DNA from: an uncultured Hyphomicrobiales bacterium
Lineage (GTDB): Bacteria > Pseudomonadota > Alphaproteobacteria > Rhizobiales > Beijerinckiaceae
Assembly (NCBI GenBank): GCA_903932565.1
Contig: CAIZGQ010000330.1
Location: 1 to 5,407 of the forward strand
Direction: 5' to 3'
Length of the DNA: 5,407 bases
In this document: positions 1 through 5,105 of the stretch, piece by piece
How positions within the stretch are numbered: the stretch's first letter is position 1
Layout of the letters: the number at the start of each line of letters is the position of its first letter
Notes under the pieces: model-generated
Told to the model about the DNA's origin: nothing
The model's input: only the letters and a program-made list of their open reading frames with translations
The model's database searches: none
Made by a program: the position numbers and the translations under genes

Positions 1-16
1 CGATAAAGTTTTATCG
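1..16. promoter_or_regulatory. Perfect 7+7 bp dyad, possible operator
   Basis: CGATAAA and TTTATCG form a perfect inverted repeat around a central GT. A two-base centre is too tight for an RNA hairpin loop, so a binding site for a dimeric regulator is the more natural reading. It lies at the window edge, so its real context (end of an upstream gene, promoter, or a longer repeat) cannot be seen. I cannot match it to a known operator: it is not an Irr box, FNR/FixK box or DnaA box. Confidence 0.3.
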
Positions 17-280
17 ACTGCATGAAGAAAGTCTTGGTTAACGGGGCCGTGTCTGACTGTGTTTCCGGCAATTGAAATTGGTGAATTCTCGGTTAAAGCA
101 TGTTTTCGTGCAGTCCAGTCAGGCGTTTTGGACGTAGGTTGCAGGCTGGTTGAGTTTGGCTCTGCGCAAAACGATCCACTCTGTCGAAATTGCGAGAGTC
201 GTGAGATCAGCCTGAACCGCGCCCGGGACTGCACCGCGAACTGACCGCAGCGCGAACACATTGAAGGACGAGAGACGCAA
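17..280. other. Non-coding upstream region with nested inverted repeats
   Basis: No convincing gene is present. The base composition is visibly less GC-rich than the flanking coding DNA. The stretch contains three inverted repeats that could fold together: a 9-bp pair at 108-116 and 226-234 (GTGCAGTCC / GGACTGCAC), a 7-bp pair at 124-130 and 167-173 (CGTTTTG / CAAAACG), and a 5-bp pair at 178-182 and 195-199 (ACTCT / AGAGT). Nested this way they would make a three-way junction in the leader of the reductase gene. TTGAAA at 72-77 is a possible -35 hexamer, but no good -10 follows. No known riboswitch is recognised, and the structure may be chance. Confidence 0.3.
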
Positions 281-1039
281 ATGACGAAGGGCGTGGCGCT
301 AGTCACCGGGGCCTCAAGGCGAATCGGGCGTGCCATCGCGGAACGTCTGGCAACAGAGGGCTACGCGCTGGCCCTGCATACGTCCGACCGCTCCAAGTCC
401 GAGGCTGACGCGTTTGCGTCCCAGCTGCGCGATTCGGGCGTGCGCGTGTGCGTGATTGCGGCGGATCTGGCGAGTGCGGCGCAAACCAAGGTCATCGTTG
501 CGCGCGCCACCGAGGCGCTGGGGCCGGTGCGTCTGCTGGTCAACAATGCATCGCTGTTTGCGACGGACGTGGCAGCGTCCTTTCAGGCCGATCAGTTTGA
601 TGCGGTGATGGCGATCAATCTGCGCGCACCTCTGCAGCTTGCGGCTGATTTTGTGGCTGTGCTGCCCAAGGACCTCGATGGATCCATCGTCAATATCATC
701 GACCAACGTGTGCTGCGCCCCACACCACAATTTTTCAATTACACCCTGTCCAAAGCCGCTCTTTGGACGGCGACGCGCACCATGGCGCAGAGTTTTGCGC
801 CGCGCATTCGCGTCAATGGTGTTGGGCCGGGGCCCATTTTGCCAAACCCAAGCGACGGTGATGCAGGCTTTCAGCATGAGGCGAGCAACGTGCCGCTCGG
901 CCACGCGCCCGATTGCATGGAAATCGCCGAGGCGGTGTCCTATCTCGCCGCCGCACGCTCCGTCACGGGGCAGATGATCGCGGTCGATTCAGGCCAGCAT
1001 CTGGCCTGGCGCACGCCCGATATTTTTGGCGATATCTAA
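281..1039 (+). CDS. SDR family oxidoreductase, pteridine reductase (PTR1/FolM)-like
   Basis: This is a cytoplasmic NADPH-dependent reductase of the classical short-chain dehydrogenase fold, 252 residues, a normal family length. The N-terminal dinucleotide motif is TGASRRIG (9-16). The TGxxxRxG form and the H33...R37-S38 stretch after the second strand resemble the NADPH-binding region of pteridine reductase. NNAS (88-91) replaces the usual NNAG. The catalytic triad reads Asp141, Tyr154, Lys158: Asp stands where ordinary SDRs have Ser, with the same 13 and 4 residue spacing as Asp181, Tyr194, Lys198 of Leishmania PTR1. Phe93 aligns with the PTR1 Phe that stacks on the pterin, and RVNGVGPG (177-184) is also shared. 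The likely role is reduction of dihydropterin or dihydrofolate, as in FolM, but the substrate is inferred. The ATG is preceded by AAGGA at 264-268, a slightly long spacing. No folate gene lies in the window. The alternative is a generic carbonyl reductase. Confidence 0.85.
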   Translation: MTKGVALVTGASRRIGRAIAERLATEGYALALHTSDRSKSEADAFASQLRDSGVRVCVIAADLASAAQTKVIVARATEALGPVRLLVNNASLFATDVAASFQADQFDAVMAINLRAPLQLAADFVAVLPKDLDGSIVNIIDQRVLRPTPQFFNYTLSKAALWTATRTMAQSFAPRIRVNGVGPGPILPNPSDGDAGFQHEASNVPLGHAPDCMEIAEAVSYLAAARSVTGQMIAVDSGQHLAWRTPDIFGDI

Positions 1040-1049
1040 CCCTCAGCGC

Positions 1050-1118
1050 TCCTCCATCCTTGACCCGGCAGGTGGCTGCCGCCATGGTCCGGCGCTGAAA
1101 ATCAAAAAAGATGGAGGA
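1050..1118 (+). promoter_or_regulatory. Possible leader that sequesters the SD of the binding-protein gene
   Basis: TCCTCCATC at 1050-1058 is perfectly complementary over 9 bp to GATGGAGGA at 1110-1118, which contains the Shine-Dalgarno (GGAGG, 1113-1117) of the next gene. The enclosed RNA has its own hairpin: GACC (1062-1065) pairs with GGTC (1086-1089) and CGGCAG (1066-1071) with CTGCCG (1076-1081), with a GTGG loop and a four-base bulge. The element starts 11 bases after the SDR stop codon and fills most of the intergenic space. It could block translation of the binding protein until ligand, temperature or ribosome traffic opens it. That is inference; no known riboswitch class is recognised. 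Confidence 0.35.
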
Positions 1119-1121
1119 ATT

Positions 1122-2309
1122 ATGCAGTTACGATCCGTCCTGATGGCGATGACGCTATCGCTTGCAGCACCACTTGGCGTGTTCGCAGTCCCCGCGCAGG
1201 CGGCAGATCCCTACGATATTCACGCCATTCTGCCTTTGACGGGCGGCGGTGCCTTTCTCGGCAATACGATGAAGGCCAACCTTGAAGCGCTCGAACTTGT
1301 CGTCAACAAGGATGGCGGCGTCAGCGGGCGTCCGGTGCACTTTGTCATTCATGATGACGAGACCAATCCGCAGCGTGCGGTGGAGCGTGCCAACGAAGTC
1401 TTGGCGCTGAAGCCCGCTGTGGTTCTTGGCTCCGCGATTGTGGGCTTGTGCAACGCCATTGCGCCGCTGATGAAGAATGGCCCCGTTCTGTATTGCCTTT
1501 CGCCATCTTATTCCCCCGTGGTCGGGGGCTTTGTGCAATCGTCCGGTACCTCCACGCCTGATCAGATCGATGCGCTGATCCGCTATTATCGCTTGAAAGG
1601 TCTGACCAAGATTGCCGTGCTGAACGGAATCGATGCGACGGGTCAGAACGCCGACAAGGCCATCGACAAGCTGTTGGCCGATCCGGACAACAAGGGAATC
1701 ACCATTGTCGAGCGCCAGCATTTTGCGCCGACCGATCTCAGCGTATCGGCACAGATCGAGCGCATCAAAGGTGCAGGCGCGCAGGCGCTTATTGCCTGGA
1801 CGACAGGCGCGCCGGTTGCCACCATCTTCAAGGGGATGCTGCAGGCCGGGCTGGATATTCCTGTGGGGGTGACAAGCGGCAATCAGCTGTATGCGCAGAT
1901 GGAGCAATACCAGAGCTTTCTGCCAGCGCAGCTTGTTCTGCCAACAGCCCTCTTTGCGGAGCATGAGGGTGTCCTGACGCTCGACCCGCGCATGGAAAAG
2001 GCCCAGAAGGAGATGTATGCGGCGCTCGCCACCAAAGGCATGAAGGCTGACAACGCAACATCGCTGACATGGGACGCCGGGCTTCTCGCCGTGACGGCTT
2101 TGAAGGCCAAGGGTGCGAGCGCAACTGCCGAAGACGTGCGTGCATATCTCGCAGGCTTGACGGACTTTGCTGGCATCAATGGCATTTATGATTTCACCAA
2201 AGTTGCCGGGCGCGGGCTTGGTCGCGACAGTGCAACGATCGTGAAATATGACGTTGCCGGGAAGCGCTGGATCTGGCTGGCGAAGCCCGGTGGAACGCCT
2301 TTGAACTAA
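1122..2309 (+). CDS. ABC transporter substrate-binding protein, LivJ / Peripla_BP_6 type
   Basis: This is a periplasmic solute receptor of the type I fold used by branched-chain amino acid class (HAAT) importers. The 395-residue precursor starts with a signal peptide: a short basic start, a hydrophobic core over about 6-23, and a likely signal peptidase I site at AQA|ADP (after 27). There is no lipobox cysteine, so it should be soluble. The first lobe opens with HAILPLTGGG (34-43), typical of the family; GSAIVGLC (103-110) and SPSYSP (127-132) lie where LivJ contacts the ligand alpha-carboxylate and amino group. Cys110 and Cys125 are the only cysteines of the mature protein and could form a disulfide. 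The start at 1122 is chosen because GGAGG (1113-1117) precedes it and the signal peptide begins there; a longer in-frame start at 1026 would overlap the SDR gene. No permease or ATPase gene is adjacent, so the ligand cannot be deduced; amino acids, amides and aromatic acids are all possible in this family. Confidence 0.9.
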   Translation: MQLRSVLMAMTLSLAAPLGVFAVPAQAADPYDIHAILPLTGGGAFLGNTMKANLEALELVVNKDGGVSGRPVHFVIHDDETNPQRAVERANEVLALKPAVVLGSAIVGLCNAIAPLMKNGPVLYCLSPSYSPVVGGFVQSSGTSTPDQIDALIRYYRLKGLTKIAVLNGIDATGQNADKAIDKLLADPDNKGITIVERQHFAPTDLSVSAQIERIKGAGAQALIAWTTGAPVATIFKGMLQAGLDIPVGVTSGNQLYAQMEQYQSFLPAQLVLPTALFAEHEGVLTLDPRMEKAQKEMYAALATKGMKADNATSLTWDAGLLAVTALKAKGASATAEDVRAYLAGLTDFAGINGIYDFTKVAGRGLGRDSATIVKYDVAGKRWIWLAKPGGTPLN

Positions 2310-2332
2310 GGCGCTTTTTGTAAATCAGTTGG

Positions 2333-2372
2333 AAAAATGCCGCGCAGCTTCATAACTGCCGCGGCATTTTTT
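2333..2372. terminator. Bidirectional rho-independent terminator
   Basis: AAAAATGCCGC (2333-2343) pairs perfectly with GCGGCATTTTT (2361-2371), and the stem continues through GCAG (2344-2347) with CTGC (2356-2359) after a one-base bulge, closing on an eight-base loop. The T run at 2367-2372 serves the plus-strand binding-protein gene, and the A run at 2333-2337 gives a U tract for the minus-strand NUDIX gene. It lies exactly between the two convergent stop codons. Confidence 0.9.
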
Positions 2373-2376
2373 GCTC

Positions 2377-2898
2377 TCACCACATGTCGCTGATGGGTTC
2401 GCCTGCAATCTCCGCCAATCGGCGGCGTGTTGCACCACTTGTGCCCATGGGCAACGCATCGAGTGCAAAGAAGCCGCGCTCGGCGATCTCGTAATCGGCC
2501 ACGGGCGTTCCGCCAAGGTCGGCAAAGTCCCGCACCACATAGACCACGACATGGTCGCGGTTTGAGTATCGGGCGTTGAAGAAAATCCCGTGGACTTGCG
2601 GCGTGCCGATGGCAGCGAGGTTTGCCTCTTCGCGCAGCTCCCGATGCATGGCGGCCAGGGTCGTTTCGCCCGCTTCCACACCACCGCCTGGCAAATGCCA
2701 ACCCGGCACATAGGTATGGCGGATGAGGAAGACACGGTTTGCGTCATCCAGCACGATGACCCGGGCTCCCAGTGTCATGGGCCGAAGAAATCGACCCACG
2801 AGGTGGATCAACCGGTACGTCGCAGCCGTGCGGCAATCTGCCATCCATCGACGGGCGGATGAAGCCTCGTTGGAAACTTCCCCTGTTGGATCGGCCAT
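2377..2898 (-). CDS. NUDIX hydrolase
   Basis: This is a cytoplasmic Mg2+-dependent hydrolase of the NUDIX superfamily, which cleaves nucleoside diphosphates linked to another moiety; the substrate is not deducible. With the start at 2898 it has 173 residues. The Nudix box runs from Gly72 to Leu94 in the form GX5EX7REUXEEXXU: Gly72, Glu78, Arg86, Glu87, Glu90 and Glu91 are in place, so the metal site is intact, but the usual Gly near the end is Asn93. The preceding segment RHTYVPGWHLPGGG (60-73) is typical of a subfamily common in proteobacteria. The start is uncertain. ATG at 2898 is chosen, but no candidate has a good Shine-Dalgarno; ATG at 2844 (155 residues, still keeping the fold) and GTG at 2958 (193 residues) are possible. 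It is divergent from mbfA, with the Irr box between them, and its stop abuts the shared terminator. Confidence 0.85.
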   Translation of the reverse strand: MADPTGEVSNEASSARRWMADCRTAATYRLIHLVGRFLRPMTLGARVIVLDDANRVFLIRHTYVPGWHLPGGGVEAGETTLAAMHRELREEANLAAIGTPQVHGIFFNARYSNRDHVVVYVVRDFADLGGTPVADYEIAERGFFALDALPMGTSGATRRRLAEIAGEPISDMW

Positions 2899-2968
2899 TT
2901 TTATCGTGTCCGGTTGCAGGAGACAGGTCAGCCCCGCATTTTCAGGGTAGCAGCTCACAGGCGTCTAG

Positions 2969-2985
2969 TTTAGAACAATTCCAGA
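2969..2985 (+). promoter_or_regulatory. Irr box (iron control element, ICE)
   Basis: TTTAGAA CAA TTCCAGA matches the ICE consensus as I recall it (TTTAGAA-N3-TTCTAAA): the left half is perfect, the right half matches 5 of 7, and the three-base spacer is correct. Irr is the Fur-family, heme-responsive iron regulator of Rhizobiales and relatives, and mbfA is an established target repressed by Irr under low iron in Bradyrhizobium and Agrobacterium. The site ends 60 bp before the mbfA start and 71 bp from the divergent NUDIX start. I cannot place the -35 and -10 hexamers with confidence; AAATAT at 2985-2990, overlapping the box, is a candidate -10 for mbfA. Confidence 0.75.
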
Positions 2986-3018
2986 AATATTGCGCGGGCT
3001 CCGGGCTCGCCCAAGCCG

Positions 3019-3039
3019 CCGGGTCCGACCCGGGAAGGA
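3019..3039 (+). promoter_or_regulatory. mbfA ribosome binding site with abutting GC hairpin
   Basis: GGAAGGA (3033-3039) is a good Shine-Dalgarno six bases before the ATG at 3046, and it decides that start over the in-frame TTG at 3040. Directly upstream, CCGGGT (3019-3024) pairs with ACCCGG (3028-3033) around a CCG loop, so the hairpin touches the first base of the SD while leaving AAGGA free. It may tune translation, or simply reflect local GC richness. Confidence 0.5.
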
Positions 3040-3045
3040 TTGCTG

Positions 3046-4017
3046 ATGAAGACGTTCGCCGAGCTGACAGAGCGTGAAGTTCTCGCCCTTGCGATTTCAT
3101 CCGAGGAAGAAGACAGCCGCATTTATATGAGCTTTGCCGAAGATTTGTCAGAGCGTTATCCCACATCGGCGAAAGTTTTCGAAGAAATGGCCAGCGAGGA
3201 GCGGGGTCATCGCGACATGCTCCTCAACCTCTATGAGCAGCGCTTTGGAAAGAACCTGCCGCCGATCCGCCGTGAGGATGTCAAGGGCTTTATCAAGCGC
3301 CGCCCCATCTGGCTGACGCGCAATCTGCCGCTCGACACCATCCGCAAGGAAGCCGAGACGATGGAGCTGCAGGCGCAGCGCTTCTACGAAAAGGTGACGG
3401 GGCAGACGCAGGATGTGGATGTCCGCAAGCTTCTGGCCGAGCTGACCGACGCCGAGAAGGATCACGAGAAGCTGGCCGGCCGATTGGAGCAGACCCTGCT
3501 CACCGATGATGCCCGGGGTGAGGAAGACCGCACCCGCCAGCGCTTCTTCGTGCTGCAATATGTGCAGCCGGGCCTTGCCGGGCTCATGGATGGGTCCGTT
3601 TCAACACTGGCACCACTCTTTGCGGCTGCCTTTGCCACGCATGAAAACTGGCAGACGTTTCTTGTGGGCCTCGCGGCCTCCATCGGTGCTGGCATTTCCA
3701 TGGGCTTTGCCGAGGCGCTGTCAGATGATGGCTCGCTTACGGGGCGCGGCTCGCCGTGGCTGCGCGGGGGTATCTGCGGCCTGATGACCACGCTCGGCGG
3801 GCTTGGGCACACATTGCCCTACCTCGTGCCGGACACGATGAAGAACGCCTTCTGGCTTGCCACGGGCATTGCGGGTGTTGTGGTCTTCATCGAGCTTTGG
3901 GCGATTGCCTACATCCGCGCCCGGTTTATGGATACGCCGTTCATGCAGGCGGTATTTCAGATCGTGCTTGGCGGCGTGATCGTGCTGGCCGCAGGTATTT
4001 TGATTGGCGGGGCCTGA
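3046..4017 (+). CDS. mbfA: Membrane-bound ferritin MbfA (rubrerythrin-like domain fused to VIT1/CCC1 domain)
   Basis: This inner-membrane iron protein of 323 residues has the usual MbfA length. Residues about 1-150 are a ferritin-like four-helix domain facing the cytoplasm. Predicted di-iron ligands fall in two ExxH repeats: Glu20, Glu52, His55, then Glu107, Glu137, His140. Residues about 165-323 are a VIT1/CCC1-type domain with hydrophobic segments near 175-197, 204-222, 241-262, 268-290 and 300-322; MDGSVSTLAPL (181-191) and SMGFAEALSDD (218-228) are characteristic of VIT1-family transporters. In Bradyrhizobium and Agrobacterium MbfA exports iron and protects against excess iron and peroxide; the ferritin domain probably senses or collects Fe2+. 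The ATG at 3046 is supported by GGAAGGA. Transcription is expected to be repressed by Irr at low iron through the box at 2969-2985. The metallophosphoesterase follows on the same strand. Confidence 0.93.
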   Translation: MKTFAELTEREVLALAISSEEEDSRIYMSFAEDLSERYPTSAKVFEEMASEERGHRDMLLNLYEQRFGKNLPPIRREDVKGFIKRRPIWLTRNLPLDTIRKEAETMELQAQRFYEKVTGQTQDVDVRKLLAELTDAEKDHEKLAGRLEQTLLTDDARGEEDRTRQRFFVLQYVQPGLAGLMDGSVSTLAPLFAAAFATHENWQTFLVGLAASIGAGISMGFAEALSDDGSLTGRGSPWLRGGICGLMTTLGGLGHTLPYLVPDTMKNAFWLATGIAGVVVFIELWAIAYIRARFMDTPFMQAVFQIVLGGVIVLAAGILIGGA

Positions 4018-4043
4018 GGGATCGCGCCCCTGCGGCGCGTCCC
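4018..4043 (+). other. GC-rich hairpin directly after the mbfA stop codon
   Basis: GGGA (4018-4021) pairs with TCCC (4040-4043), and CGCGCC (4023-4028) with GGCGCG (4034-4039), with one bulged T and a five-base loop. It begins on the base after the stop codon. There is no T run behind it, so it is not a standard intrinsic terminator; it may protect the mbfA message or reduce read-through into the next gene. A weaker 5-bp hairpin (GCTTG 4046-4050 / CAAGC 4058-4062) follows. Confidence 0.45.
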
Positions 4044-4082
4044 CGGCTTGACTGAGACAAGCGAACCGGCGACACGCGGGAC

Positions 4083-4997
4083 GTGACATTCCTTCTCGCC
4101 CATCTCTCAGATCCCCATATCGGGCCGCTGCCGCCAGCGAGCGCGCGCGAGCTCTTCGGCAAGCGGTTGACCGGCTGGTTGAACTGGCATCGCGGGCGCC
4201 ACAAAATCCACAGCATGGGCGTTCTGAGCGCGCTGGTGGCCGATCTCCATCAGCAGGCGCCAGACCATATTGCGGTGACGGGCGACATTCTGAACCTCGG
4301 CCTTGCCAGCGAGTTTGCGCCCGCGCGGCAATGGCTCTCGAGTGTCGGCACGGGCGAGCATGTCAGCTTCGTGCCGGGCAATCACGATGCCTACACGATG
4401 GGCTCCATGCCGCATCTGGCGCGCACATTTGCGGACTGGACGGACGGGGCGGCGGGTCCCAACGCGGGTGCAGGGTTCAAGCCCTATCCCTATCTCAAGG
4501 TGCGCGGTGAGGTGGCCTTGATCGGCCTCTCCTCGGGCGTCCCCACCGCGCCATTCCTGGCGTCGGGCCGCATGGGAGCTGAGCAGGGCCGCGCCTTTGC
4601 GAAGATGCTGGATGACACCGCAGCGCAGGGTCTCTGTCGCGTGGTGATGATCCATCATCCGCCGCACCGCGCTGGCGCCAATCTGGGCCGCGGCCTGTCG
4701 GATGCACGCACGTTTGAGGCGATCATCGCGAAACACGGCGCAGATCTCGTCCTGCATGGCCACAACCACCGCCATGCCGTCGCCTGGTTGAAGGGGCCAA
4801 CCCATTTCGTTCCTGTTGTTGGTGTGGCGTCGGCCTCCGCTGTACCCGGCACGCCGTCGCACCGCGCCGCCTATCATGTGTTCAGCATCTCCAAAACAAA
4901 CACAGGCTGGCAGATCGACATCAGCGCACGCGGCCTGCAGGCGGGCTCGCGTGAGATCGGGCCTATCGCAGTGCCGCCGTTGCGGCCGCCCGCCTGA
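4083..4997 (+). CDS. Metallophosphoesterase (calcineurin-like, CpdA/Icc-related)
   Basis: This 304-residue cytoplasmic phosphoesterase has a two-metal calcineurin-like fold. All five signature motifs are visible in order: D10-P-H12, G67-D68, G99-N100-H101-D102, His191 within MIHHPP (189-194), and G226-H227-N-H229. The order and spacing fit class III cyclic nucleotide phosphodiesterase relatives (CpdA/Icc), but the family also includes enzymes acting on other phosphodiesters and the substrate is unknown. There is no signal peptide or membrane segment. The GTG start at 4083 is effectively forced: the frame is closed by a TGA at 4053, GTG is the only start after it, and the metal motif begins at residue 10. 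The Shine-Dalgarno is poor (GGGA only one base before the GTG), suggesting low or coupled translation. The 65-bp gap from mbfA has hairpins but no clear promoter, so cotranscription with mbfA is possible. Confidence 0.88.
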   Translation: MTFLLAHLSDPHIGPLPPASARELFGKRLTGWLNWHRGRHKIHSMGVLSALVADLHQQAPDHIAVTGDILNLGLASEFAPARQWLSSVGTGEHVSFVPGNHDAYTMGSMPHLARTFADWTDGAAGPNAGAGFKPYPYLKVRGEVALIGLSSGVPTAPFLASGRMGAEQGRAFAKMLDDTAAQGLCRVVMIHHPPHRAGANLGRGLSDARTFEAIIAKHGADLVLHGHNHRHAVAWLKGPTHFVPVVGVASASAVPGTPSHRAAYHVFSISKTNTGWQIDISARGLQAGSREIGPIAVPPLRPPA

Positions 4998-5105
4998 TCT
5001 TTCGTGCCCACGATCTAACAAGTTCATCGCTGCAAAGCTTGACGGCACAGGCTACCCGCGCAATCGTTCATGACGTTTCCGAAGCGGCAGGCTTGAGTGA
5101 AAAGC

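Noticed and set aside
59..244. 61-residue GTG-initiated open frame upstream of the reductase
   Set aside because: No SD, no recognisable domain or signal, unusual composition, and it covers the inverted repeats; best read as chance.
1062..1089. Hairpin after the SDR gene as an intrinsic terminator
   Set aside because: No T run follows the stem; it fits better as part of a leader structure.
1026..1121. Upstream in-frame ATG extending the binding protein by 32 residues
   Set aside because: It overlaps the SDR gene, lacks an SD, and would bury the signal peptide inside the protein; ATG 1122 has GGAGG and starts the signal peptide.
1155..1964. Minus-strand open frame (269 codons) opposite the binding protein
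   Set aside because: It has no domain pattern and fully overlaps a clear secreted binding protein with SD and signal peptide.
5002..5013. TCGT/ACGA inverted repeat after the metallophosphoesterase as a terminator
   Set aside because: Only four base pairs and no T run; not enough for termination.
4107..5048. Long minus-strand open frame (313 codons) opposite the metallophosphoesterase
   Set aside because: The plus strand has all five metal-site motifs; the antisense frame is rich in Arg/His/Cys and shows no family pattern, typical of a shadow in GC-rich DNA.
5039..5067. TTGACG as a -35 hexamer for the last gene
   Set aside because: No acceptable -10 at 16-18 bp spacing, so not listed as a promoter feature.
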